Below are positions 16,797 through 25,399 of a stretch of DNA of 64,000 nucleotides, in pieces. A program made the translations under genes and the position numbers. Positions within the stretch are counted from its first letter, which is position 1. Each line of letters starts with the position of its first letter. Source of the DNA: Obesumbacterium proteus (GTDB lineage: Bacteria > Pseudomonadota > Gammaproteobacteria > Enterobacterales > Enterobacteriaceae); NCBI RefSeq assembly GCF_001586165.1, contig NZ_CP014608.1, forward strand, positions 1-64,000, given 5' to 3'. The notes beneath the pieces were generated by a model. It ran no database searches, had not been told where the DNA came from, and saw nothing but the letters and a program-made list of their open reading frames with translations.

Positions 16797-17526
16797 CTTT
16801 CTGCTTTCCTGTTAAAAATCAGGAACTCTCCTTCGCCGTCAGCAGCACTAAGCTACACACCCCCTTCACAATCTTGATACAGTGAGTATCGACAAGATTA
16901 AAACCCTGGATCCAACATATTTGCTGCAAAGTAATTATTTTTGTCTGACGCTCTGCGCTTGTCATCTCGCGCTTCACCACCAGTACAAGCTGATTATGAA
17001 ACGCGAGAATCAAGGTTGTTCTGACGGTTTATGGTAACGCGAGGGCCAGATTTGTTCTGGTGGAACGTCTATTGCTTGAGCAATCAGCAAGGCGATAACA
17101 CAATGCGCGCCTTTCGTCTGAATGATGGCTTTCTATCAGTGCATCGGCGAAACGTTCGCAGTGATCGGCTAATACGGTGAAATCGGTTTGGGCATTGAAA
17201 GACAATGTGAATGGGGAGTTTTCGGACGAATGTGTTTGGGATTAGGGATTAACAGCAAGCTCAGTTGTGAAAGGCAGGTCGCAGAAAATACAAGCCCCAC
17301 AGACAGAAAAGTTATAACAAGAAAGGCTTAAAACCCTATTAGCTTGCAGATCTTTATTGCGAAATGTTATGAATGTCAATAAGTTGTATAATACGATCAG
17401 CAATTGACAAAACAGTCCCTTAATAAAGAAAAATTGCCGTACTATCTTTGATAGAAGCAAGAAAACTCTGTGCAGTTTTCCTTTCTGCTGGAATATTTGG
17501 CTATTCAACACGAAGCATTTGTAACT
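16797..17526. other. Gene-poor stretch with a possible decayed Ner/Nlp-like gene
   Basis: About 730 bp with no intact gene I can support. On the minus strand near 17032-17110 one frame reads ALLIAQAIDVPPEQIWPSRY, which resembles the C-terminus of Ner/Nlp (SfsB) DNA-binding proteins with their IWPSRY ending. No complete N-terminal HTH is open upstream, so it is at most a remnant. A 64-codon minus frame at 16819-17013 cannot be assigned. The DNA is plausibly degraded mobile-element sequence plus the promoter region of the large NTPase gene. Confidence 0.4.
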
Positions 17527-20500
17527 ATGAATTCAACTTTCTATCTTGAACGTAATTTTACACACGGTGACAGGACGTACACAGAGACAGAGTTACTGGC
17601 TGCATCAACGTACATTGTTGTATTAGCAGAACCCGGCGGCGGGAAAACTGAGCTGATGAAAAGTTTTGCTCAGAAACTGAACACCTCTATCTTAAATGCC
17701 AGCGTATTTGCTTACGTGGGAACAGACAAAGAAAATAGTCCACTGGTCATTGATGCCGTTGATGAAGTTGCCAGGATTGATCAATCAGGTATTCATAAAC
17801 TCCTTGCGCTCGCCAGAAAATCAAAACCGACTCGCGTCATCATATCGAGCAGATCAAGCGAATGGGGACTGGCTTCTACCGGTATTTTTGAAAAATTTCT
17901 TGGTTTCTCCCCTATGATTGTAAGGCTGAGAGAATTCGATCAAGACGAACAACAAGCCATCTTTAAGCATCATGCACCAAAAGAAGACTTCTTTGCATTC
18001 CAGACCGAAGTAACACGGTTTAGTTTAGACATGTTGTTACCAAACCCTCAGTTTCTGAAAATGTTCACCGATGCCTATTTAGAAAGTGACAGGAGATTTG
18101 CTGATAAACGTTCAATCTTTGCTTTAGCGGTCGAACGACTGGCTAAAGAAGCCAACCCCAATATCTCGAAAGCCTCTATATCTCTGTCAGTTGCACAGAA
18201 GGTTTCATTTTCTGCCGAGGTTTATGCCAAGCTTCTGTTGTCTGGCGCAGAGGGAGTCAGCACCATCGATGCGACGGCAAACCGGATGTATCCCATGCTG
18301 CCAGCGTTATTTAGCGGCAGTACTGCCTGTTACGACATATTATCAACGCAGCTTTTCAAACCCGGCGATAAGGAAGACCAGCACCGCCCGGTTCATAAGA
18401 TCGTCGCTGAATACTGCGCAGCGCATTATCTCATTAAGCGAATAGCCGACCCAGCGGATGTCCTCACTTTAACAAAGTGCTTGCCTGTTATTGCACCGAA
18501 CGGTGCAGCCAGGGATGAGCTGAGAGGTCTGCTCGGATGGATGGCGGCATTAGGCAACAAGTCGGTGCAGGAATCCATTATTGAGCTTGACGCCTATGCG
18601 GTACTCGCAAACGGCGATCCATCGCAGCTTGAACGCTCATCTAAACGACAACTTCTTAATCGACTTAAAGAGATTGAAGCCGCAGATCCTTACTTTCGTC
18701 GAAGCGATTTCTGGCGTCGGTTCAGCGCAGCTGGTTTTTTCACGCAAGACGTTGTTGAAGAAATAAGGCCTCTTTTAACGATGAGCAATGATGGTCATTT
18801 ACGTGATTTAATTTTAGAACTTCTGGCCGACTCACCGGTAAACAGTCAGTTGACACCTGAATTAAGTCTGCTGGTCTTAAACCCCAACGAGTCTGAACAT
18901 ATTCGTACATTAGCGAGCAGATGCTTACTCAATGTCAAAGAATACGATTTCATTGGCGTTTTAGCCGTTCTAATTTTTGAAGCAAGTAATATTTCACTCA
19001 ATATTGCAGCCAAAGCCATCGAAGTCACAGGGCCAGAAAAATTTAACCATACATATCTCTCTGGGTTCTTGCGAGTTTGTGCGAACCTCTATCCCGATCA
19101 CAAAGCACAATTTGAAAGAGTGGTAGGCACTCGTTATTTTATTAAAAAGCTAATCTCCTGTTTTTCACAGCATACTCTTGAACTTATCTTGGACGAACTA
19201 ACCCATAATCTTCATTGCCACTGTGGGAAAAAACCCTATGAGTGTGATTGTCGCAATGGAATAAGCAAGATCGTCGGTTCAATGGTCGATCGCTATTTTG
19301 AATTAACTCAAGCACCGTTTGACCCTGTGAGAATTTGGCAATGGATAGGTAACCTCAATTTTCATCATCACTGCCAACCAGATCAAAGTAAATCGGTACA
19401 AGTACTTCGGGAAAATGAAATACTTCGTCAAGAGATTATTGCCCATGTATTCGGACCATTAACGGATCGTAATGAGATATTCAACATAAGAGTAGAGAAA
19501 TTCGACGGGTACCTGCACCCGCATTCAGGCCTTAATTTATGGAGGAGTGACTATAAATTCATCCTCAATCTGGCTTTTAAAATAGATAACGTTGACCTGT
19601 GGGCAAGCTTCCTTGTCAACCATCAACGATACAAAAACAAAGAAGAGCAAGGTCCTGATGATTTGCGGGCACAAATGCGTCAACACGCCCTTTCCAAACC
19701 CACATTTATGCGCGAATGGGCCCGATATAACAATGCAATGAAACTATCCCAGCAGGAACATCAGGTCTGGAGATTCAAGCATAGCCGAAGCATGAAACGC
19801 CATGACAGAAAGCGACGAGAGATTCGTGCAGCAAACATAAAGTTCGTTAATGAAAACAGAGAAATTGTAGAAAGTGGTCGTCACTGGAGCTGTTTGGTAC
19901 ATTTTGCAGAACTCGTTCTCATGGGTCCGGCAAAAATTGAATTGGAGTTTGGTGACGAGAAACTGGTTCGAACTGCATTAAGAAATTGTTTAGATTTTAT
20001 TACTCCTGAGGTTCCCACACTTCCCGAACTAGCGGCCCTTCAATGCGAATCTAAATACAGGCATTCTGAGACGATTTTATATGCAGCTTGCTTGGAGATT
20101 CTCCGTACTGAAGGTAACCTTGAACGCGTCAATATCGAGTTGCTTTCAGCATTAAGAACTAACATCCATATGGGATACGGTTCAGTTTCAACAGAAGAAC
20201 GTGACGCGCTACAGACTGAAATCGACCGCCTCATTTTTCCTGATAGTGAAAGTGCTGAAAAATATCTCCGACAGTACGTTGAACCCCAACTCGCTCAACC
20301 ATGTCCTCACCCTGAAATCTGGATATTAGGTGGAGAAGAGGTCTTTAGTCATTCACGCGCTAAACTTTCCATTGAATGGCTTCGTCGTTTTACCGATTTA
20401 TCCTTCGACTCAGTGGACGCAATATTTGAAATTGCCGCTCAATACGGTGATCGTGAGGATTTAAAAGAAATTATTGAAGAGCGTTGCTCAGAAATGATGT

Positions 20501-21549
20501 CAAGCTGGCCCAATCCGACAGAAAATGAGGATTTTGAACGAAAGCGAATATTCTGGCTGGTACGTGAGTTCTACTTCCTGAAGAACATTACTGCTACTTA
20601 TTGGACATGGTTAAAATCTGGCAAAGATAATTTACTGTATTTTTATGAACGTTCTGGGCGTATGAACCGAAGTGAGCATAGTGCTTGGCCAGAGCTCGCC
20701 TCAATTAAGGTTGAAGCCATTTTAGACGCATTCATTGGACAATGGCCGCATGTTGAACTACCAAGTCATTGGGGTAGTGATAGTCCTAAAGAGGAAAAAG
20801 CCTATCACTTTTTGACTGATTTAATTTGGTCAATTAACTCAGATATCCCTGACGATGCAATACCTGTGCTGGACCGGCTTCTTAATGATCCTCGTTTTGC
20901 TATTCAACACAAGGAGTTACAAAGCATATATGCCGCTCAGATAAGAAAAAAAGCGCTCAGGGATTTTGAACCACCAACGCCAGACGAAATAGTTCAACGC
21001 TTGGATTGTGATTCAGTCGTTACTGTTGAAGGCCTGCGTCAGTTAATTCTTCAGGAGCTGAATGATTTCCAGAAAGCGATTGATGGCGGAGAGTTTAACT
21101 CAGCAGACCGCTTCTATGAGAAAAATGAACGCCTTGATGAGGTAAAATCCACGGAAATTATTGCTGAACGCCTCAATTTAAGACTTCAGCCCCAGAGCAT
21201 ATCTATAACGCCTGAACATCAGTTGAAAGACAAAAACAGGAGTGACTTCACAGCATCTAAATTGATTAGCGGGAGAAGAAGACTGCTCGTTACGGAAGTC
21301 AAAGGCCAGTGGCACAGAGAGTTATATTCTGCCGCTTCAGCCCAACTCTATGACCGTTATTCCATTCACCCAGATGCCGAACAACAAGGTATATTCCTTG
21401 TAATATGGTTTGGAGAGTGTGAGACCGTTGCTGGCCGTAAGAAGCACGGAATTAAAACCGCTCAAGGGCTTAAAATTAGTATTGAAGCAGAATTACCAGC
21501 TGATCTGCGCGGTTTAGTTGATATTTTCGTTTTAGATGTTTCACGATAA
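17527..21549 (+). CDS. Large NACHT/STAND-like NTPase with C-terminal PD-(D/E)xK nuclease signature; candidate anti-phage protein
   Basis: From ATG 17527 the protein has 1340 residues; a GTG at 17470 would add 19. Walker A is AEPGGGKTEL (GGGKT at 37-41) and Walker B is PLVIDAVDEV (D76, D79-E80), followed by VIISSRSSEW, the position of the sensor Arg in NACHT/STAND ATPases. A helical, repeat-like region of about 800 residues follows, containing a C-x-C-x6-C-x-C cluster (C564, C566, C573, C575) that could bind zinc. Near the C-terminus D1240, E1257 and K1259 (LLVTEVKGQWHRE), then QLYDRY, form a D-X16-ExK pattern of restriction-endonuclease-like nucleases. The gene stands alone, is AT-rich, and lies just outside an island end. 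An NTPase sensor coupled to a DNase is a common anti-phage layout, but I cannot match it to a named system. Confidence 0.75.
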   Translation: MNSTFYLERNFTHGDRTYTETELLAASTYIVVLAEPGGGKTELMKSFAQKLNTSILNASVFAYVGTDKENSPLVIDAVDEVARIDQSGIHKLLALARKSKPTRVIISSRSSEWGLASTGIFEKFLGFSPMIVRLREFDQDEQQAIFKHHAPKEDFFAFQTEVTRFSLDMLLPNPQFLKMFTDAYLESDRRFADKRSIFALAVERLAKEANPNISKASISLSVAQKVSFSAEVYAKLLLSGAEGVSTIDATANRMYPMLPALFSGSTACYDILSTQLFKPGDKEDQHRPVHKIVAEYCAAHYLIKRIADPADVLTLTKCLPVIAPNGAARDELRGLLGWMAALGNKSVQESIIELDAYAVLANGDPSQLERSSKRQLLNRLKEIEAADPYFRRSDFWRRFSAAGFFTQDVVEEIRPLLTMSNDGHLRDLILELLADSPVNSQLTPELSLLVLNPNESEHIRTLASRCLLNVKEYDFIGVLAVLIFEASNISLNIAAKAIEVTGPEKFNHTYLSGFLRVCANLYPDHKAQFERVVGTRYFIKKLISCFSQHTLELILDELTHNLHCHCGKKPYECDCRNGISKIVGSMVDRYFELTQAPFDPVRIWQWIGNLNFHHHCQPDQSKSVQVLRENEILRQEIIAHVFGPLTDRNEIFNIRVEKFDGYLHPHSGLNLWRSDYKFILNLAFKIDNVDLWASFLVNHQRYKNKEEQGPDDLRAQMRQHALSKPTFMREWARYNNAMKLSQQEHQVWRFKHSRSMKRHDRKRREIRAANIKFVNENREIVESGRHWSCLVHFAELVLMGPAKIELEFGDEKLVRTALRNCLDFITPEVPTLPELAALQCESKYRHSETILYAACLEILRTEGNLERVNIELLSALRTNIHMGYGSVSTEERDALQTEIDRLIFPDSESAEKYLRQYVEPQLAQPCPHPEIWILGGEEVFSHSRAKLSIEWLRRFTDLSFDSVDAIFEIAAQYGDREDLKEIIEERCSEMMSSWPNPTENEDFERKRIFWLVREFYFLKNITATYWTWLKSGKDNLLYFYERSGRMNRSEHSAWPELASIKVEAILDAFIGQWPHVELPSHWGSDSPKEEKAYHFLTDLIWSINSDIPDDAIPVLDRLLNDPRFAIQHKELQSIYAAQIRKKALRDFEPPTPDEIVQRLDCDSVVTVEGLRQLILQELNDFQKAIDGGEFNSADRFYEKNERLDEVKSTEIIAERLNLRLQPQSISITPEHQLKDKNRSDFTASKLISGRRRLLVTEVKGQWHRELYSAASAQLYDRYSIHPDAEQQGIFLVIWFGECETVAGRKKHGIKTAQGLKISIEAELPADLRGLVDIFVLDVSR

Positions 21550-21744
21550 GGTGACCCCCAATGTTAGCGAGAACCAACAAAAAACCGTAAGCATTATCGT
21601 GCCACCAAAAGGATACCAATTGACCATCTGGAGAACTGGATTCCTTTGTTCTGTTTATTTTTAGCTCCCTTTGTATCTATTTTATTATAAATAAAACATG
21701 ACTATTACTTGATATACATCAAATAATTTGACTTGAACATGGCG
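21550..21744. other. AT-rich intergenic, no gene
   Basis: Between the NTPase stop and the LexA box no gene was seen. A TTGACT hexamer at 21728-21733, just before the LexA box, could be the -35 element of the next gene. Confidence 0.4.
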
Positions 21745-21760
21745 CTGTATATGAATACAG
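21745..21760. promoter_or_regulatory. LexA (SOS) box
   Basis: CTGTATATGAATACAG fits the LexA consensus CTGT-N8-ACAG, with the alternating AT-rich centre typical of strong boxes. It lies 80 bp upstream of the start of the small repeat protein and overlaps the region where its promoter is expected, next to TTGACT at 21728. Confidence 0.78.
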
Positions 21761-21767
21761 CATTCAC

Positions 21768-21807
21768 AACATGTAGTATATTTTATCAAAAAATGATACT
21801 ACATGTT
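21768..21807. repeat. 12-bp inverted repeat in the leader of the SOS-box gene
   Basis: AACATGTAGTAT (21768-21779) and ATACTACATGTT (21796-21807) are perfect reverse complements with a 16-base spacer. If transcription begins near the LexA box the RNA would form a stem in the 5' leader, ending 33 bases before the start codon. It could control translation or be a second operator. Confidence 0.6.
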
Positions 21808-21840
21808 CAAAGATATAACTTTGCATAGGTGCTAATACAC

Positions 21841-22092
21841 ATGTCAAATAATACAAAGAAAACTTCCTCAGCAATTGCATCACAAGCAGCTCAAGTACTA
21901 AACGACCCTAATGCTTCAGCTATTCAAAAGAGTTTAGCAGGATCTGCCTTATCTCAGTCTGGAACTTCAAACCAAACGGGTGGAAAAATGGAGACTACAG
22001 CCTCAAAAGTTTTAAATAGCCCTAAATATAATGACCAAACAAAGACTCTTGCGGCTTCGGTTCTTTCTCAAGCCAATAAAGGGCGAAAATGA
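21841..22092 (+). CDS. Small helical repeat protein, predicted SOS-regulated
   Basis: An 83-residue hydrophilic protein starting MSNNTKKTSSAIASQAAQVL. It consists of two homologous units: ASQAAQVLNDPNASAIQKSL followed by AGSALSQSG (residues about 12-40) and ASKVLNSPKYNDQTKTLAAS followed by VLSQANK (about 53-79), each with an A-x-x-VLN-P start and an LA-S-LSQ end. There is no signal peptide, membrane span or catalytic motif. The alternative start at 21829 adds four residues but lacks support. A consensus LexA box and an inverted repeat lie upstream and a palindromic terminator downstream, so it is a self-contained SOS transcription unit. I have the impression that such proteins are widespread in enterics without assigned function, but cannot confirm it. 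Confidence 0.75.
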   Translation: MSNNTKKTSSAIASQAAQVLNDPNASAIQKSLAGSALSQSGTSNQTGGKMETTASKVLNSPKYNDQTKTLAASVLSQANKGRK

Positions 22093-22112
22093 CAGCGTCT
22101 TTATATCTATTG

Positions 22113-22134
22113 GCAGCTACATGTAGCTGCTTTT
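22113..22134 (+). terminator. Palindromic terminator of the small SOS-box gene
   Basis: GCAGCTACATGTAGCTGC (22113-22130) is a perfect 18-bp palindrome followed by TTTTCTTG. Confidence 0.75.
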
Positions 22135-22256
22135 CTTGTGGTCATAAAAGATGATATTAAATTTCAGATAAGTAATGCAAAACATAGGGGTCTACCCTAT
22201 CTAAAAAATTAAAAACAATCTTAAAACATAGTAGCTATATAAAGGAAAGAAAGTCT

Positions 22257-22709
22257 ATGGAATCAAGTCATAACAATACTATATTAAAAGATATTGAAAA
22301 TTATAGTAAACATATCGATGTATTTAGAACCCAAGCAAATTCACAAGGAATCTGGCTATTTATTTCAACACTTGGCTGTTGGAGCATAAACATACCACTA
22401 ATTCAAATTTTTGCAGCAATTCTATTACTTTTCATATTTATATTTAATTCTAAACAAGATATGACTGAAAAAAGAGCATTTTATAAAATAGAAAATGACA
22501 TAGAGAAGGATATTGATAGTAATCTAACGGGAGATTCTAGGAAAGCCAGACTATATGATCTAGGATTAGTTGAAGAGTATAGAAAATCACTCATACCAGT
22601 TTTAAAAACCTCCCCAATATTTATTGTGTGTTATGTTTTCTATTCCATTAGCTTTTTGGTGTTTTTTTCCAACCTATTCCCCCGAATGAAATTAATTTTT
22701 AACTTATGA
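22257..22709 (+). CDS. Membrane protein of unknown function
   Basis: A 150-residue protein starting MESSHNNTILKDIENYSKHI, preceded by AAAGGAAAGAAAG. Two hydrophobic segments lie at about residues 31-62 (a hairpin of two spans, GIWLFISTLGCWSINIPLIQ and IFAAILLLFIFIF) and one at 119-143 (SPIFIVCYVFYSISFLVFF). Between them is a charged, helical cytosolic loop. The layout resembles small SLATT-like or holin-like effector proteins, but no family could be recognised. Very AT-rich, unlike the metabolic genes to the right, so probably acquired together with its neighbours. Confidence 0.65.
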   Translation: MESSHNNTILKDIENYSKHIDVFRTQANSQGIWLFISTLGCWSINIPLIQIFAAILLLFIFIFNSKQDMTEKRAFYKIENDIEKDIDSNLTGDSRKARLYDLGLVEEYRKSLIPVLKTSPIFIVCYVFYSISFLVFFSNLFPRMKLIFNL

Positions 22710-22915
22710 ACCATAATTAAACCTCGAGCATCATAATAATGTTTGAGGTTATTCGTGGCTTTTATTTCACATTGGCTACGACAAACTAAATAGTTATACA
22801 CTTATAGCCATTGAAGATACCTGATCGCTTCAGATTGCGGATATGTAAAAAAATAATATATCATTGATAATTTGATTTATAAATCAATCACCTTATTGGC
22901 TCCCAAAAATACCAA
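22710..22915. other. Intergenic with a weak hairpin
   Basis: AACCTC ... GAGGTT around 22721-22750 can pair and may terminate the membrane-protein gene. Nothing else was recognised in this 200-bp stretch, which separates convergent genes. Confidence 0.4.
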
Positions 22916-23404
22916 TCAGGCATGAAGCAAATCTCCCAGCGTCACCATCAGCATCATCGGGTCCATTGGCGATGGCTCAAATCCCACTCGTAGATAAAAT
23001 TCCCGCGCTTCATCAGATAATGCGTGAACCAACATGCCACGGATTCCTATAGTTTCCGCGACCTGAATCACCCGCAACCCCGCATCACGCACCAACGCGC
23101 GGCCTACGCCCTGACCATGCAGTGATTTATCTACCGCCAATCGTCCTAACACCATGACAGGGATCGGGTCGGGCATGTTACGGCGAAAACGGCCGGGGGC
23201 AGAGTTGCTCATCACCGCGCTGGACGCTAATGAGTAATACGCCACAACTCTGGCATTATCATCGCAGCACACAAAGGTACGAGATGCTCCGGTAATTTGA
23301 TTTTTCATCGCCCGCTGCCTGAGCCAGTTATCCATAGAATCCACGCCACAGCAAAATGCATTAACATCGAGTCTGGCGTGAAGCGGTTCAGGAGCGGAGA
23401 TCAT
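22916..23404 (-). CDS. tacT: GNAT acetyltransferase toxin (TacT/AtaT type)
   Basis: A 162-residue GNAT toxin. From ATG 23404, which overlaps the antitoxin stop as ATGA, it begins MISAPEPLHARLDVNAFCCG. The acetyl-CoA-binding signature VLGRLAVDKSLHGQGVGRAL is intact, as is the catalytic-site Tyr region DEAREFYLRVGFEPSP. TacT-type toxins acetylate aminoacyl-tRNA and block translation, inducing persistence or plasmid/phage-linked killing. The close sequence relation to Salmonella TacT supports the call. An upstream start at 23419 would add five residues. Confidence 0.88.
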   Translation of the reverse strand: MISAPEPLHARLDVNAFCCGVDSMDNWLRQRAMKNQITGASRTFVCCDDNARVVAYYSLASSAVMSNSAPGRFRRNMPDPIPVMVLGRLAVDKSLHGQGVGRALVRDAGLRVIQVAETIGIRGMLVHALSDEAREFYLRVGFEPSPMDPMMLMVTLGDLLHA

Positions 23405-23694
23405 TTTTTCTGCTCCCACGGAGCGAGTGTTTGCATTGTTTTACGCAGCGCGGCGTTTGGCGCAGGTGCTTCATCCAGACGAGTAAGGAACGCCTGATAA
23501 GCATCAGGATCGGCCATGATAATACGCTGTTCAATCAACGCTTCCTCAGCCGCCGCACGTGCAGCTTCCAGAACAAAATCAGTACGATTTTTTCCTCTGG
23601 CTTTCGCCGCCCGATCGATAAGATCGCGTTCAGCGGGTTTAATGCGAAGATTCAATGTTTCGCGTTTAATGGGCATGCTATTTGTCATTGGCAT
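23401..23694 (-). CDS. tacA: DUF1778 (TacA-type) ribbon-helix-helix antitoxin
   Basis: A 97-residue antitoxin. The N-terminal RHH domain is KRETLNLRIKPAERDLIDRA (beta strand and first helix) and the C-terminal half, ending LAPWEQKK, wraps the toxin in known complexes. Alternative starts at 23676 (MPIKRETLN) and 23694 exist. It overlaps tacT by 4 bp. The upstream region (23700-23760) holds the AT-rich promoter, where antitoxin-toxin autoregulation is expected. Confidence 0.88.
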   Translation of the reverse strand: MPMTNSMPIKRETLNLRIKPAERDLIDRAAKARGKNRTDFVLEAARAAAEEALIEQRIIMADPDAYQAFLTRLDEAPAPNAALRKTMQTLAPWEQKK

Positions 23695-23848
23695 GATGTT
23701 GTCCTCTCAAGTACATCTGGATAATAATTATACATTATGCGTAACGTAGATGTCATTACATCATCGGTAAAGAGAAGAGAATCGTCCCACGGAATAACCC
23801 ACGGATTTTAGCTATGCTTTCACACTATTTTGATTTAAAGGCCACTAT

Positions 23849-24724
23849 CTAAGCCCCCCCCTCAAGCAAACTCACCAGCAAAGAAATCTCGCGATCTATT
23901 CCAGCTAATTCCTCGTTAACCAAGAGATAAAGCGGCGTTGAACGGCGTTCGCCTTGAACTAGCGGCAACAACACCAGTTCACCGGAAGCCAGCAGCGGTG
24001 CAATTTTTTCTTCTGGTAGCCACCCATAACCGACACCATGCGCAACAGCTTCGATGGCCGCCTCTATCGTGGTGAAAGTCCAGTTTTCTGCCGCCGTGGA
24101 CTGGCGGCTATTCATTTGCTGCTGCGAGCGATCGACAATTTCGATCAGCGGATAGCGCGCCAAATCATCTCGGCTAAGTGGCGCCGGTAATTGCAATAAA
24201 GGGTGATTACGATGAGCAACGGCAGCGAAGGTAATTTCCATCAGCAAACGCCCGCGAGTCGCTACATTCTGGGTTGGAGTGATGAGATAAACATCGGCAT
24301 TACGTTGTTTTAGCTCAGATAAACTCTCACTGCGTAATACCTCGGTGAGATGTACCTGCGTCATAGGAAAAGCCTGTTGAAAACGGCGCAGCACATCAAA
24401 CAAATGTGATTTAGGGAAAATACTATCAACCACTAAGTCTAAGCGCGCGCGTTCACCGCGTTTTAGGGCCTCGGCGCGGTTTTCTAGCGTGCGAAATCCT
24501 TGTAGCAGGGGCTGAACCTGTGCCAATAGCTGCTGCCCTTCTGGCGTCAATTCGGCCTTGCGCCCAACAATCGTTAACAGCGGCACCCCGAGCCGTTCCT
24601 GCATCAGTGTGAGTTGATAGCTCAACGACGACTGGCTGCGGTTAAACATCTCTGCGGCACGCGAAAAACTACCGTGCTCAATCACCGCCTGTAACAACAT
24701 CCATTGCTCTAACGTTGTTTTCAT
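23849..24724 (-). CDS. LysR-family regulator, divergent from padC
   Basis: A 291-residue LysR-type transcriptional regulator. The N-terminal HTH is EHGSFSRAAEMFNRSQSSLS at about residues 16-36, and the periplasmic-binding-protein-like effector domain spans about 90-285. It is transcribed divergently from padC with a 109-bp shared promoter region, the common arrangement for a LysR protein controlling its neighbour. Control of padC by phenolic acids is therefore an inference, since in many Firmicutes PadR does this job. No truncation or frameshift seen. Confidence 0.85.
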   Translation of the reverse strand: MKTTLEQWMLLQAVIEHGSFSRAAEMFNRSQSSLSYQLTLMQERLGVPLLTIVGRKAELTPEGQQLLAQVQPLLQGFRTLENRAEALKRGERARLDLVVDSIFPKSHLFDVLRRFQQAFPMTQVHLTEVLRSESLSELKQRNADVYLITPTQNVATRGRLLMEITFAAVAHRNHPLLQLPAPLSRDDLARYPLIEIVDRSQQQMNSRQSTAAENWTFTTIEAAIEAVAHGVGYGWLPEEKIAPLLASGELVLLPLVQGERRSTPLYLLVNEELAGIDREISLLVSLLEGGA

Positions 24725-24833
24725 CTCAATAAACCAATCTAATTTTTGAATCTATTTAACTCAATATTAGCGTTATTAATCGAATAAATACATCTCTACA
24801 CTGAACGCATCAAATGAAACGGAGACAAAAATT

Positions 24834-25337
24834 ATGAGTAACTTCGATAAAAACGATTTGAACGGTTTAGTTGGCAAACACTTGGTCTATACCTATGACA
24901 ACGGCTGGAATTATGAAATCTATGTCAAAAATTCCACAACGTTAGATTATCGAATTCATAGTGGGATCGTGGGTAATCGCTGGGTAAAAGATCAAACAAC
25001 CTATATTGTTCGCGTCGCTAAAGCGGCATATAAAATTTCGTGGACGGAACCGACCGGAACCGATGTCAGCCTAATCGTTAACTTAGAAGATAACGTTTTT
25101 CATGGAACGATCTTCTTCCCTCGTTGGGTCATCAATAACCCTGAAAAAACAGTTTGTTTCCAAAACGAGCATATTGCAGAAATGAAAGCCTATCGCGATG
25201 CAGGCCCGGCTTATCCAACCGAAGTCATTGACGAATTTGCGACTATTACGTTTGTTCGTGACTGTGGTGAAAACAACGAAAGCGTAATTAATTGCCCTGC
25301 GAGCGAATTGCCTCGTAATTTTCCCCATAATCTGTAA
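24834..25337 (+). CDS. padC: Phenolic acid decarboxylase
   Basis: A 167-residue PAD enzyme that decarboxylates p-coumaric, ferulic and caffeic acids to the vinyl phenols, a cofactor-free detoxification reaction in the cytoplasm. Signature parts are LVGKHLVYTYDNGWNYEIYV (with the conserved Tyr residues of the active site), HSGIVGNRWVKDQ, and HGTIFFPRWVINNPEKTVCF. Length is as in other family members. The start follows ACGGAGAC. The divergent LysR gene probably regulates it, and a shared terminator separates it from the convergent dehydrogenase gene. Confidence 0.93.
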   Translation: MSNFDKNDLNGLVGKHLVYTYDNGWNYEIYVKNSTTLDYRIHSGIVGNRWVKDQTTYIVRVAKAAYKISWTEPTGTDVSLIVNLEDNVFHGTIFFPRWVINNPEKTVCFQNEHIAEMKAYRDAGPAYPTEVIDEFATITFVRDCGENNESVINCPASELPRNFPHNL

Positions 25338-25345
25338 ATAGCATT

Positions 25346-25369
25346 TCGGGCCGACTTTATTCGGCCCGA
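25346..25369. terminator. Bidirectional terminator between padC and the aldehyde dehydrogenase gene
   Basis: TCGGGCCGA (25346-25354) and TCGGCCCGA (25361-25369) are perfect reverse complements, followed by a T-rich stretch on the plus strand. Confidence 0.8.
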
Positions 25370-25399
25370 CGTTATATTATTTTTTAAATTCTTTAGGTG

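Noticed and set aside
17242..17511. 89-codon minus-strand frame overlapping the start of the NTPase gene
   Set aside because: No Shine-Dalgarno and overlap with a much better supported gene; probably chance in AT-rich DNA.
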